A stretch of DNA of 64,000 nt from Cavia porcellus (Eukaryota; Chordata; Mammalia; Rodentia; Caviidae). Every line of letters starts with the position of its first letter. Position 1 is the stretch's first letter. The stretch lies in the NCBI RefSeq assembly GCF_034190915.1, contig NW_026947514.1, positions 7,332,201-7,396,200 of the forward strand. The letters are read 5' to 3'. The notes under the pieces were generated by a model. It did no database searches. It was not told where the DNA came from and was given only the letters and a program-made list of their open reading frames with translations. Made by a program: the position numbers and the translations under genes. Below, in pieces: positions 10,090 to 21,240 of this stretch.

Positions 10090-10354
10090 GAAAAGCCTGA
10101 CCACCGCCAGACCTTGTCGTGTGTCTTTCCTGCCGGCCGGGAGCGGACATCGACAAGGCCCCCCGAGTCTACAGGGAAGCCTGGCCCTGTGAGCTGCGCC
10201 CAGGGTCCCTCCTGGTCTCCAGCCCTCTCCCCGCCCCCACCCCGCCTGCCTCTGGCCCCGGGAAGCCTCACCGACTCCTGCACCTGCTCCCAAGCTGCCT
10301 CTTACTGCCCCTGGTCTCCTAACCTTGCACTGAGCTCCATCCCTGGCCCTTTTC

Positions 10355-10476
10355 ACTTCTCATCTTGAGACGGGATCTCACCAAGTCAGTCGGTGGCCCA
10401 GGCTAGCCTCAAGTTTATAATCTTCCTGCCTCAGCCTTGTAGAGCACTGGAAGTGATAAGTATATGCCCCGCTGGC
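10355..10476 (-). repeat. B1 SINE (antisense, diverged)
   Basis: On + the antisense B1 blocks are visible: TTGAGACGGGATCTCACCAA, GGCCCAGGCTAGCCTCAAG, CCTGCCTCAGCCTTGTAGAG and a degraded TACAGGCAT region. Confidence 0.85.
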
Positions 10477-11489
10477 ATGAGGCTTGGTCACATGACTCAC
10501 ACAGGGTAAGGGAGGGTGAGCAGAAATGATGGTCACTGTGGGAGGACCCAAGCAAAACTACAAAAATGGGAAAAAAGGAAAATCCAACCCATTCAGGAGT
10601 CAAGAAAGGTACCAACAAGGCCGGCATCTGAGGGCCTTGGGTTCTAAGTGGTAACAACAACAGCAACAAAGAGATAGCAATACTATTGTGCATGCAAAGG
10701 CCCTGTGGTGAGCAAGAACATAGCAGAATCATAGAATTAAAACCAGGAACACACCCGGAGGACAGGGAACAGGGCAGCAGCACTGTAAGTGCAGGCTGAG
10801 AGGTCACATCCTGGCTGAGGCGAGGTTGTCACAGAGCCACAGGTCATCTCCAGAACACGGGTCTTCCTGAGAGACACAAAGAATCTGTTGCTGGTGGGCT
10901 CTTCTTCTGACCATTGGGTGGTGTGGTCAGGAGACAGGACTTTGTCCAAGCTCCTTTCCTCATTTGCAAAATACTAGTGTGGGACTCAGTGACAGCCCCT
11001 TTCTGCCCCTTTTATGATTCTGAGCACGGACTGTCCCCAAGCAGGACGCCGGCCTCCGATCTGCAGAGTCCCACGGTCACTGGAATGCTGAGATGTGGAG
11101 ACTTCCACACCCACCATTCCCACACCCCTCCATCTCCAGCCTCTGTCAGGGACCAGATACAAAATCAGTGTGGCTCATCTTCTCCAGAGACAAGAAGAAC
11201 ACAGACATCTCTTCACAGGAACCAAACAGCCTGATTTAGTTATGCCACTGCACAGCTAATTCCATATTAATGAAACTCAACCTCTTGGCTTCCCACATCT
11301 GAGAGATGAAATGTCACCGTTCAAAGCCAGGACTGTTTTGCGTTTGTTCGCTTGCCTGTTTGCTTTGACTTACTGACACGGGTTTACTCACTGAAGTTTA
11401 TTTTCCCTGGTTGTTTGACCAGGTGAGGCCAAGCACTGTGCTGCTGAGGAGCCCGGCTGGAGCTCAGCGTTTGAGGTCCTGCTCCAGTC
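10477..11489. other. unique non-coding sequence
   Basis: No gene or repeat family recognised. Short frames on both strands (130, 106 codons) show no domain. Confidence 0.4.
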
Positions 11490-11800
11490 CCTTTGCCGTT
11501 GCTGGTGCACAATCCCACAGCACACAATTTAAAGGCGAGAGGTTTAATGTGGCTCACGGTTCAGGGAATTCAGTCCATGGTTCAAAGCAGGAGTATCATG
11601 GCAGAAGGGCGTGGCAGAGCAAAACTGCTCGGGTCGTGGTGGCCAGGAAACAGGGCAGGGAACCAGGGCTGGAGAGGACCACGGCTGGGACATATATCCC
11701 ACCAAGGTCTCACGTCCACATCCATCCAGACACATCTTAGGAGCCGATTCGTGGATTTCCTAACCTCCTAGCCATTTCCCCATCAGGGTTAACAGTCACA
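11490..11800 (-). mobile_element. MaLR-family LTR (antisense)
   Basis: On + it shows the antisense of MaLR hallmarks: AGAGGTTTAATGTGGCTCACGG (broken here as AGAGGTTTAATG and TGGCTCACGG), ATCATGGCAGAAGGGCG and a late TATATCCCACCAAGG block. In sense orientation these are the polyA-signal region and the CCTTCTGCCATGAT block of THE1/MST/ORR1-type LTRs. The exact subfamily cannot be given by eye. Confidence 0.7.
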
Positions 11801-12081
11801 AGTACTTAGCTAAATATGTAGCACTGAGTAAGCACTTAGAATTGAACAAGGAAGCCCAGGTCTTCAAGTACCTCTTTGCTGAGAAGTGCTTGCAAAGGAA
11901 ATCTCAGGCCGCCTTGTGAAGGAAGCCTATCTTATGTAAACTCCTGAGTAATTTTAACAGATTAGTTGGTGGAGAGAGGGAGGCCACAGGAAAAGCAATT
12001 AATTTCAGCGGGCAGTGCTCGGTGATCAAAGCCGTCCCTCAAAGGCCCACAGTGTGGTGACGTCCGGAACACGTGAGCTCA

Positions 12082-12283
12082 CAGCCGCGATGGTGGCGCA
12101 CGCCTGGAGTCCCAGCACCGGGGAGGCTGAGGCAGGAGGATCCCTGTGAGTTCGAGGCCAGCCTGGGCCACATAGCGAGTTCAAGACCACACATAACCAG
12201 ACCTTGTCTCCAAAAGCTCACGACATCACACACACAGGGCTGAGCTGAGCGTGGTTACGCCAGGCAAGCGCTTGGCTAAAGTT
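12082..12283 (+). repeat. B1 SINE, possibly with a degraded ID half
   Basis: A clear B1 at 12085-12220: GGTGGCGCACGCCTGGAGTC, GAGGCTGAGGCAGGAGGATC, GTTCGAGGCCAGCCTGGGCC. The following 12231-12283 contains a GGCTGAGCTGAGCGTGG and CAGGCAAGCGCTTGG segment that may be the remains of an ID right half. Confidence 0.88.
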
Positions 12284-13840
12284 TCTGTTGCCTCTTGTCC
12301 CATAGAACTTTTAATTCAAAAGTATAAATTTTTCTTATGGAGAAAAAAATGGTCCTCTGATTTCCAAAGCGCCTCAGCCAGGAAGGTATCATTGAGCTCT
12401 TTCTCTAAAGTTTGCTTAAAATTTTACGGGCTTCACTTACTGAAGGAAAAAAAAAATCAGTTGCACGGAAAACTCAGAGCTCAGACCCAGGGGGAGTTCA
12501 TAATTGGCATCTCCATAACCCAGCTGCCTGGCTACTGAAAGGAAGCCTGGAATAAATAAATAAGCTAGGAGAGGAAGAAGAAAGCACTCAAGTCCTGTGG
12601 TATTTACAGAAAGAAAAGACAATCCAGGGTGGAAATAAGCCCTCTCGTGAGTGGGTCTTTCTTAAAACGGTTGCTGACTGAAAACCTTCCAGTAGGTTTG
12701 GATCAAAAGTGGCTTTTAGCATCTGAAAACTGCAGCGGCCGGCTGAAAAAGATGCAAGGAATTCTTTTTTAAAGAAAAATCATTTTTTTCTTTCTCTTAT
12801 GACTTAGGAAGTATCCTGTGACTCAGGATTTTCCAGCTTTCTTTTTTCTTTTTTTCTTTTTCTTTTTCTGGACTTTCTAAACTGAGCTGCCTTGAGCCTG
12901 GATTGAAGAGGGCATTTTAGAACAATTAGCCAGAAATACAAGCGAGGTTCAATTTGCCATTTTACTCTGCATCACTGGAACAAAAGAGAAAAGAAAGCTC
13001 ATAGAGGTCCGTGGCAGAGACTGCTAATAAATATTCAAAATCCATTTTTCCTTTCCTCCTTGCTAATAAAACCTCTACACTTTAGCACTGGTAATTTGCC
13101 AACTTAAAAGAAAAGTACATTTCCCTTTCCCTTTGCATGGGGTGAGCATGGAGGTGAAAAATGTTGAATGGGGTTTCTGGAAAGTTCTTTAAAGGAAGCT
13201 GACTTGGCTTGGAAGGTGCAGTATGTTCTTTATCCCTTGTTGCTTAAAATCTAGACCTCATGGCTGGCGATGCAGCAGCCTCCTTGGCACCATGAGGAAA
13301 AACAAAACCCTAAGCTACTGATTCCATACTAGCCATAGTTTCTTCCAAGTGATTTAAATGGAAAAATAAACCTTATTTATTTAAAACGCAATGGTCAGGA
13401 CTCCGTTGACTGAAATTCCTAATGGACACCAGGTCCTTAGGTTTTAGCTTGCCTTTTCAGAAGAAGACTAGATTTCTAAATAAGATTAATCCATAAAAAA
13501 TCATAAAGCAAAAGTGGAGAAGTATTTGCTGTGGGTTTTTAATAAATGTGCTTCTCCCACAGCTCAGATTCCCTGAGCTTCAGGATTAGATGCGACTCTC
13601 CGATTTGTGGAGCCTGAATGTTTGCTCTGAAATATTTAGCTCGCAACCAGAATCGGAGGCAGTGAAATGCTGCACCCCTAGCAGTCTGAGGACACAGCCT
13701 TCCCGAGCAGTAAGGCCGAGCCCTCCCTGGGCACCCCCACAAGCCCTTTCTTCATGGTCCCTGACCTCAGTGTGCATTATGTCTTTTCTCTTTCTCATCT
13801 CAAGCAGTGTCTAATATCTCGGGTGACTTCTTGTTTGCTT
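12284..13840. other. AT-rich, repeat-poor island (candidate conserved non-coding DNA)
   Basis: About 1.5 kb with little recognisable repeat except a TTTTC-rich run at 12840-12868. Base composition shifts to AT-rich compared with the flanks. Homeodomain-type words occur (for example AAGATTAATCC and ATCATAAAG at 13480-13510). No coding frame is supported. Conservation is an inference from composition and lack of repeats only. Confidence 0.4.
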
Positions 13841-13844
13841 TTTA

Positions 13845-14045
13845 GAAGGCAAAACTCTCTAGGTTAAAATCCCCACTTTGATATTATGAAATAGGCTGAG
13901 TGACCTTAAGGAGTCTCGTGACCTTCCTGTGCCTCAGTTTCCTTATGGTATCACAAAGACAACAACACAGTACTTAGCCCGCAAGCCTATAGTGAGGATC
14001 GTAAGACTCACGTGAAGTCTGCCGTCTGATAAATTATTACTGTCA
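13845..14045 (+). repeat. MIR SINE
   Basis: A long MIR copy: GTGACCTTAAGGAGTC, CTGTGCCTCAGTTTCCTTAT (core), then a degraded GTGAGGATCGTAAGACTCA and AATTATTACTGTCA tail. Confidence 0.8.
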
Positions 14046-15244
14046 TTTTCTGAGACTTCACACAGTCCTTTTCCTTGGGTTTTATGCGTGTCTTATTTAG
14101 ACCTCACAGAATGTTTAATGACCCAGTGGTCGCCCTTTATCTAAGGTTTGCTTTCCAGCTCTTGATACCGCGATCACCTGTAGTCTGAAAATGTTACACA
14201 GAACCTTCCAGAAACAAGCAACTCACAAGCTTTCTTGACCTCTGATTACAGGATTTCGTGACAAGTGTCCCACCTGACGTTCATAGACGTGGTTACCCTC
14301 CTGCCCTGCCTACTTTGTAAGTTAAACGTTATCACAGCTGTGGAGGTGCAGGACGAGACATGCGCAGAGCTGGGGCTCTTGATGGTTCCGGGTACCCGGG
14401 GGAGGTACCCTAGGGATACCCCAGGGCGCCTTCTGTAAACCACCATGGGCGAAGCTACCGCTGTGCACACTGAACTGTGAGAAGGATGACAGTTTTGCAT
14501 TTGATAGCACAAATGACAACACGAAACCTTTTGCTTAGGCTCCCACCCCCTACCCTGGAGGGGCGCCCCGGGCCCATGCGGGGCCCCCAGGAGGCAGGCT
14601 GGTGCAGCCCCGTGGCCCCCAGCAGGATGCGCTGCCCTGCTGCCGCAGGCTCCAGCGCTGGCCTCCCTGTGAGCCACTGCTGCTAACTCCAGCGGCCTCC
14701 CGCGCCCCTCCATGCCCAAGGCCAGGGGCGCGGTGCATGCCCTCGGCCTGCTGGCCACTTTGCATCTGTCCCTGCCACCCTGCACCCCTCGAGTGTTGAA
14801 ATCTCACACTCCTGTTCCCTGAGGTGGCACTTGACCCATCCCTGACCACGCACCCTCAAGGCCGCTGCCTGGTGGCCCCTCCGATGTCCCTTCCTTGAGG
14901 ACAGGGCAGCACTGATGGGCAGCACTCATCGGCCGCAGCAGGAGCAGGCTTGAGGAGCAGAGACAGCTGAGAAAGGCCCCGGTTACCCCTTTTCATTGTC
15001 CTTCGAAGAGCGTCTTTATCCTGATCACCTAACCTCAGACACTTGGAGAGCACCAAAGGGAAACCTTTGAGAGGCAAAAGAAAAAGAAAAAGAAACAAAT
15101 TCTGCTAACTGAGGAGAGGGGAGGGATTGGTCCAGTCGCAGTGCATTAATGAAACTCTTAAGTACCGCTTTTCGGGGGAAGGAAATCAAACTGCAAATTT
15201 AAAAACACTTTGACCCCTAACTCCCCCAATGCTAGGCTCTGTGT
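14046..15244. other. unique sequence, GC-rich in the middle
   Basis: 14540-14900 is very GC-rich and gives overlapping frames on both strands (179, 99, 69 codons), none with a domain. 15060-15110 is an A-rich AAAAAG run. No gene is called. Confidence 0.4.
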
Positions 15245-15600
15245 CCCTGGAGCGTTTATAAGGATGTTCATTATCTATAATAGAAAATCTAGGGCCCACA
15301 TAAATATCCTTTAATGTAGCAATGGTTACGCAAATTAAATCCTCTCTGTTATTGAAAGAATCTCGAACATATTATTAAGTAAAAGGAAAAAAACCTTGCA
15401 GTGCATTGCATATAATGGGCCACAATTGACCGAGAACAATGTAAATATGCGTGTGTAAATGAACCCGGGCAGGTCTGGAAAAGATGTTATTAGGAGCGAT
15501 TGCCTCTGAGACTCAGCGAGCCTGGCGACTGGAGGAGGGGGAGAAAGGACTCTCCGTTTTTTAACGTGTTTTTTGAATCGCTTAAATCATAGGCAGAGCA
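15245..15600 (+). mobile_element. L1M-type 3' UTR remnant
   Basis: The order of words follows an old L1 3' UTR: AAGGATGTTCATTATCTATA, a degraded 'viewed in T-A-A-T-G' block, CATATTATTAAGTAAAAGG, CAGTGCATTGCATATAATGG, then TCTGGAAAAGATGTTA. It is old and truncated. Confidence 0.65.
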
Positions 15601-16449
15601 TGGACTGGCCATCCCCTGCTGTTTTGCCTCCATGTAATAAATTTTGCATTTTAACCATGTAAAAATCAAAGAGCGAAATAGCTGGGGCCCCAGGTCCAAA
15701 GAATAAAGCAAGATAAAAATAATCAGGGTTCATTTTGCTTTTTCATTTCCTTTCTTGGCCACAGGGACGGCATATACACACAGTCTTGTGAATAAGGACT
15801 AACGCTGACATTCATTTAAAATCGGGAGCGAGGCATAATAGAACCGGCCTTCAGAGAAGGTAAGTACCCATCACTGCCAGGCCAGCAAAGGCTCCCAAGT
15901 CCTGACGCACCACTTGGATTCTCTGAGCCTCGACTTTAAGACAGAACAAGGAACCCACGTGGCTCCAAGGGTTAAATACAAACAAATGTAAGAATTCCTT
16001 AGCACAGCTCTTGACATGTAAATATAGTTGCAATTGTCCAAAAAAATGATCGAACAAAGTCTCATTTTTGCTGGCTCCTTTTCGTTTACTATTCTGTAAT
16101 TCACTATAAGGTGCCTATATGTGGATTATTTTTTTTTTCTACATCGCTTTACAATCTTCTCTCTGTGTCTCTCATCTCTTTCTCACTGTCTGCTTCACTG
16201 ACAGATTCCAGAAGGCGGGAGGATGCAAATCACTCTCTCAGCTTCTATTTCACTGATTCTCTCTTTAGCTATTTCTAGTCTCTTGTTCAACTTTTTAAAT
16301 AATCTCTTTAACCTGTTAAAATAAGTGCATCATTTTTCCCGATAGTTTTTGTAGGCCAACAAGCTTTTCTTCTAAGAAAGGTTTGTATTCTGATCGTAAT
16401 CTACTTGGCAGTTCTAAGCATTTTAAATGCTTTCATATGGAAGCATGGG
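15601..16449. other. AT-rich non-coding sequence
   Basis: No gene recognised. 16200-16420 is pyrimidine-rich and may be an old, unidentified LINE fragment. 15860-16110 is unique. Confidence 0.4.
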
Positions 16450-16620
16450 AGGCATAGCACAACCCTGTGAAGGATTCAAAGCCAGGCTGTCTGGGCTAAT
16501 TCAGCTTTGCTGCTGCTAGTTATGAAATCTGAGCTTGGCCTTCCTGCACCTCCTTCCTCCTCTGCTTGATAATTACAATTACAGCACATGGCCCATGGAG
16601 TTTTTACGGAGACCACTCAG
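16450..16620 (+). repeat. MIR SINE
   Basis: MIR-like order: GGATTCAAAGCCAGGCTGTC, TGCTAGTTATGAAATCTGAG, then a degraded CTTCCTGCACCTCC core and AATTACAATTACAGCACATG. Confidence 0.6.
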
Positions 16621-17063
16621 GCGATGCATGCAAACCATCTGGACACAGCCTTCAGGCCATATTAACTGTGGTCACTATTTCTATTTCCTCAGGTGCAAAC
16701 TCTCCATGTGTTGGATACAATGACTGCCTCTTTTTGCATTGAATTTCTAGGTGAGCTCTCACATTTCTGTCCAAGAGCTCATTTTGCACGGAAGTCTTCT
16801 CAGGAAGCCCTCTCTGCCGGTTGCTTCCAGGGATGTTGCAGCCCAGACGTCCAGCTGCTCAACTTTGAAACCAGTCTTAACAAGAGGGGAGTAACGTCAT
16901 CACTGGAAGCAGAATTGATGCAGAGGTTATACTTCTGCATCACGCAGGCCTGTGGAGAGAACTTGTGGACCCAGCCCTCTGATTCCACCGGTGAGACACA
17001 GGGACACGAGGATGCAACACTAGCTTGCACCCTGTCACACGGAAGTGACAGGTAAAATGGATA

Positions 17064-17395
17064 CTGTATTAGTCAGCTCCAGCTTCCGTAACAAAATAAC
17101 ACAGGCTGTGTCATTTGCACAGCAGAAATTTATTTTCTTGCCATTTTGGAGTCCTAAAAGCCAAAACCAAGGCCCAGCAGGGATGATCTTCTAGTAGGGA
17201 CTCTTCCTGGCTTTGTGCAGTGCAGGAAAGAAAGTGTATCTTTTCATAAGGGCACTGAGGACCCTGCCCTTATGACCTGGTTAAATAGTAATGACTTTCT
17301 GATTCAAAATACAACCACACTGGCGGCTAGGACTTGTAAGAATTTGAACATATGAATTTAGGGTGACACAAATATTCATCCCATAATAGTTACCC
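17064..17395 (-). mobile_element. MLT1-type LTR (antisense)
   Basis: Starts TGTATTAGTCAGCTCCAGC and continues with TAACAAAATAACACAGGC and AGAAATTTATTTTCTTGCC, the antisense of the 3' end of MLT1-like LTRs. It ends with AGGACTTGTAAGAATTTGAA, CATATGAATTTAGGGTGACA and TTCATCCCATAATAG, the antisense of the LTR start. Termini are present but no target duplication is obvious. Confidence 0.8.
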
Positions 17396-17674
17396 GTTCA
17401 AGAAATTCAGTTCTTCAAAGGGAGACTAAAACAACACCAGATATTGAGGTGACTAGCAATTTTTTCCAAGACTGGGAAGATCTAGACACATATAAATTTC
17501 AAATAAAAGGTTGAGAGACCCCGAGAGGAGTGATTTTTGTCTTGTGTCTGCTTTTCCAACATGGACACAATGTATTCAAGAAGCACTTGCTGGAGAGTCA
17601 TTCGTTGAACATACAAACGGATGAGAAGAAAATACGGGTAGAGAGATCAAGGTCACCCGGCCCTCCAGAAGAAT

Positions 17675-17765
17675 TCTGCTTCCTCATCTGTCAAATGGAA
17701 ATAACAGCAGCTTCACAGGCTTGCAAACCAGGCGATACACAAATTCCTTTATTCACTAATTCAGG
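17675..17765 (+). repeat. MIR SINE fragment
   Basis: CTTCCTCATCTGTCAAATGG and AAATAACAGCAGCTTCACAG match the MIR core and the segment after it. Confidence 0.7.
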
Positions 17766-18322
17766 TAAGGTCTGTTCAATGGATTTGTAGATGGCACAAA
17801 GACACAAAACACACTGTCGTCTGCTTTAGGGTACATGAGTATTCTGGGGGAAGTGAGAAATCCGATGACCCACCCCACCGTATGCTAATGAAATGTAAAC
17901 TCAGGGCAACCAGAAGGAAGCAAGATCCTGCGTTCCAAGGTTGTGATCTTCGCTGTTGTTAAGTTTAATGATTTGCTAGTAGGTTCAGGGTCAAACCGTG
18001 TCTGTAGGCTAATACTGAGTATCCGCACAGATCACATTTGAAGGAAACAAGACAGAAGGCAGACAGTTCCTTTGGGAAAAGGGGGGAATTTAAAGTTTGT
18101 CTACAGGACAAGATACATGGCCGCCAGCGACAACAATCAGCAATGTCCCTTGCAGCAACCTTCCAAAATGAAAGGAAGCTGTTACTCGGAGCCAAGCAGG
18201 GACCCCGGCTGCCGGGAGCTGCTGTAGGAATTACAGAACGGGCTCATCCTGACCAAGCAGACATTTGACTAAAGGCGGATAAGCAAATGTCAATGATCAC
18301 AGTGATAAAGCTGAGATTCCGA
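17766..18322. other. unique non-coding sequence
   Basis: No gene or repeat family recognised. Confidence 0.4.
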
Positions 18323-18408
18323 TTACACAGTCTTAATCTGATGAATGAGGTGATGAATCTTAATCTTACACAGCCTTAATCTGATGAATCTGATGAAGAA
18401 AGCTTAGT
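18323..18408 (+). repeat. 43-bp tandem duplication
   Basis: TTACACAG plus a CTTAATCTGATGAAT segment occurs at 18323 and again 43 bp later at 18366. It lies in unique sequence between two MIR elements. Confidence 0.8.
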
Positions 18409-18439
18409 GTATGGAAGACAGCACCTTTGAAGCAGAAGC

Positions 18440-18600
18440 ACAGTGAAGCTGGGCTCCATGTTAACTTGCGGTGGGGCCTTGGAGAGCTATGTAACTTCTC
18501 TGGGCTTCCGTTTCCTCATCTGAAGCACACACCATGATCCCCACCATGGGGACTCATAAGAACCAAGCAAACGAATGGCAAGAATGTTGCTTTATAGATT
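18440..18600 (+). repeat. MIR SINE
   Basis: AGCTATGTAACTTCTCTGGG and TTCCGTTTCCTCATCTGAAG match the MIR core in sense orientation, followed by a degraded 3' part and a T-run at 18599-18612. Confidence 0.75.
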
Positions 18601-18612
18601 TTTTTTTTTTTA

Positions 18613-19381
18613 GCAAGCTATTTGGGGAAAAAAAAAAAAAAAAAAGCCTGGCTACGATACAGCTATGGTTACCCTTAGTGTCTTGTGCACAGAGTTAATT
18701 TCATAAGCAAACCTTGGAAGCTGGGGCCAGGACAGGAGAGGAGAGGCTGAGAGCCCATTCATGATTCCAGAGCAGCCGGGGGAAGGCAGGACCTGCGGAA
18801 ATAGGGGACAAGGAAGCGTGAGATTTGGGGAAGACTATGAGCCACATGTTTGTGTCCCCAACTCCACAGGTGAAGCCTCTAACCCCTCTGTGATGGCTCG
18901 CAGGCTGGGGGTCCTTCTGGGTGACCGGGGAGGGACTGGGCATCAGGTTGCAGATCTGGGTCCTGCAGAACCCAGAAGCGGGACTGTGCCAGGGAGCGGC
19001 CCTACCCGGCCTTCTCTGGTTATCGGCTTCCTGAACTGGCACCTCCCTCCGTGTTGCCTGTGAGTGAAAACTCTGTTTCCCCCAAAGCAAAAGACGATTC
19101 CCCCCGGGGAAGATGAGATGATTTCATGTGATTCTTAGACACAGCACACATCCCGGCTCCCGAGTTCCTTAACACCTATCCCTCCTGGTCACATCCAGCA
19201 GCGGGTCCCTGGGGCGTAACGGTTGACCTGGTCCTGGCTCAGCCTGCACCCTCAATCGGAGCTGACGCTCGCAGAGGGCTGGGGTGAGCACTGTGTCTCC
19301 CGCTGACCCTTCAGCAGCTGCTCTCTCCCCATGGCGTGGGGTCCCAATGCTCCATGTGTGGCAGTCACATAAAACTTCCTT
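18613..19381. other. unique non-coding sequence
   Basis: An A-run at 18628-18645 opens the block. Overlapping frames on both strands (129, 100, 86, 95 codons) have no domains. No gene is called. Confidence 0.4.
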
Positions 19382-19560
19382 TTCAGCCAGGCAGAGCGGC
19401 CCAGTCCTACAACCCCAGCACAAGTGCAAGCCCAGCCTAGGAACCTAGAGAGACACTGTCTCAAAATAATAATAATAATAATAGGAAGGTTAGGTATGCA
19501 GCTCACTATTAAGGCTCTAAGTTGAATTCCCAATGCCAAATAAATAAATACATCTTTAAA
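19382..19560 (+). repeat. B1-ID dimeric SINE
   Basis: A truncated B1 half (AGCCAGGCAGAGCGGCCCAG, ACAACCCCAGCACAAGTGCA with an internal deletion, CACTGTCTC), an (AAT)n linker at 19466-19485, then an ID half ending GTTGAATTCCCAATGCC and an AAATA tail. Confidence 0.83.
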
Positions 19561-19744
19561 AATCTTTGTCTGTAAATATACTTAAAATCAAAAAAAAAAA
19601 TACTGAATAAAAACAACACAAGGGGTGCTCGCCTGTGACAAAGAATGGTGGCTTAAAACAAAGGTGACAAAAATCTGGAAAACTCGTTGGCTGTCGCAGG
19701 ATGCTCTCTGGATTCATCACTTGGTCCCAAACAGCGGACTTTTC

Positions 19745-20565
19745 TTCAGGGCTGAATAATCTGCGTTCTACAGGTATTCACACCGCATGTGCTGAGCTGC
19801 CCGGCTCACTGAAGGCCACTTCAGCCATCTCTGTATCTTGGCAATTGTAAACAGTATGCAGTGGACACAGGCGTGCAGGTGTCCTCACAAGTGACGCCCT
19901 TTCCTCTGGACACAGACCCAGAAGCGAGATGGCAGTTGTGTTTAATTTCCAGGCACCTCCACACTGCTCCCGCAGCCCTGAGTGCATGTGTGTGTGTGTG
20001 CATGTGTGTGAGTGTGGGCCTCCCCCTGCAGTGTGAGGGCGTGAGCGCCTGTCGCCCCACACCTCCTCAGCAGCGGACATCTCTGCCTTTTTAACGTCAC
20101 CCCCTAGTAGGTGGGAAGTGGCAGCTCACCGTGGTTCTGATTTGCCTTTCACTAATGGTGGGTGTCCTGGAGCACCTGTTGGCCATGTTCCGTCCTCTTT
20201 GAAGAAAATGTCTCCGTGAGCCATTTGCTCGTCTGGCTTCTTGTTATCCTGTTGTTGAGTTGTGTGCATTCTGTAGACACTTTGGCTAACATTCCTTCGC
20301 CAGCTGTAGGTTTGCAAATATTTCCTCCCAGCCGGTAGGAGGCACTTCCGGTGTGTTGATTATTTCTTTTGCTAGAGAAGCTTTTAAGTGTGGTGTAGTC
20401 TCATCAATTCAGTTTTGCTTTTTAGCCTGAGCGTGCAGTGTAACATCCAAACACCACGGCCAACTCTGATGTCCAAGAGCTTTTCCCTGTGCTCTCTTCC
20501 AGGAGTTTTATGGCTTCTGCTCTTATGTTTAGAATCCTATTTATTTTGAGTTGATTTTTGTGCAT
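19745..20565 (-). mobile_element. L1 3' portion, antisense part of an inverted L1
   Basis: On + this is the antisense of the L1 ORF2 end and 3' UTR. Examples are GTGGTTCTGATTTGCCTTTC, ACCTGTTGGCCATGTTCCG, GGTTTGCAAATATTTCCTCC, AGGAGTTTTATGGCTTCTGC and TTTTGAGTTGATTTTTGTGC. It contains a (TG)n-rich stretch at 19984-20017. The 5' end of this piece abuts the sense L1 piece at 20566. Confidence 0.85.
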
Positions 20566-20637
20566 TATAGAAGATGAATAAATAGAGAAATAAAATCTTT
20601 TTGCAGATGACATGATCCAATATGTATAAAATCCAAT

Positions 20638-20662
20638 ACACACACACACACACACACACACA
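20638..20662. repeat. (CA)n microsatellite
   Basis: About twelve uninterrupted CA units inside the sense L1 piece. Confidence 0.95.
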
Positions 20663-21126
20663 AGGGTTAGAACTAATAAATGAAATTAGTAAAGTCATGG
20701 GATATACAATAAACACACAAACATCAATCGCATCTCTGCATATAAATAACAACTTCCCTAAAAAATAAAATCTATAAAAGAAGACCATAAGGTTTAAAAA
20801 ATATTTTAGAGTTAATATTTAACCAAAGAGGAAAAAGACCCATACACTGAAAACTATAAAACTCTAATGAAAGAAATTGAAGAAGACACAAATAGATGGA
20901 AAGATATTCCATGTTCACAGATTGGAAGAATTAATCACGTTAAAATGTCCACACTCCCCAAGGCAAAATACAGACTCCACGCCATCCTTAAATTGCAATG
21001 ACACTCTTCACAGAAAGAGAAAAAAATTTTTTTCTAAAATTTGTATGATTCCTCATAACTAAAGTAATTCCGAGAAAGAAAAACAAACTTAGAAACATCA
21101 CACTTCCTGATCTAAAGTTATGTTGC

Positions 21127-21240
21127 TGGCTGGGGGTGGCTCGAGGGCAGAGCCCACGCCCAGCTTGAGGGATGCCTGGGTTCTTGAGCCTCAGTGCCAC
21201 TAAATAAACCAATAAATAAATAAAATAAAGTATCTCTTAA
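21127..21240 (+). repeat. ID SINE (diverged)
   Basis: GCTGGGGGTGGCTCGAGGGC, then CCTGGGTTCTTGAGCCTCAG with a degraded B box, and an AATAAATAAA-type tail at 21205-21235. It is inserted within the L1 piece. Confidence 0.7.

Larger units (their letters stand above)
9750..10155 (+). mobile_element. solo LTR, IAP-like ERVK (class II endogenous retrovirus)
   Basis: A 406-bp LTR beginning TGTTGGGAGCC, the typical start of rodent IAP-type LTRs, and ending in CA after an R-U5 segment containing GTGTCTTTCCTGCCGGCCGG, which resembles the IAP U5. It is bounded by exact 6-bp direct repeats AGGCCC (9744-9749 and 10156-10161); 6 bp is the usual duplication size for class II ERVs. A TATA-like run lies at 9924-9931 and a polyadenylation signal AATAAA at 10084-10089. 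A 53-bp direct duplication lies at 9961-10066. No internal retroviral sequence (primer-binding site, gag, pro, pol, env) flanks it, so it is a solo LTR left by recombination between the two LTRs of a provirus. Confidence 0.92.

Noticed and set aside
9750..10155. Possible full provirus around the LTR
   Set aside because: No second LTR, primer-binding site or retroviral coding sequence is visible on either side, and exact 6-bp repeats bound the single LTR.
16200..16420. Possible L1 or LTR-internal fragment
   Set aside because: Pyrimidine-rich sequence resembles several LINE regions only loosely; no ordered match.
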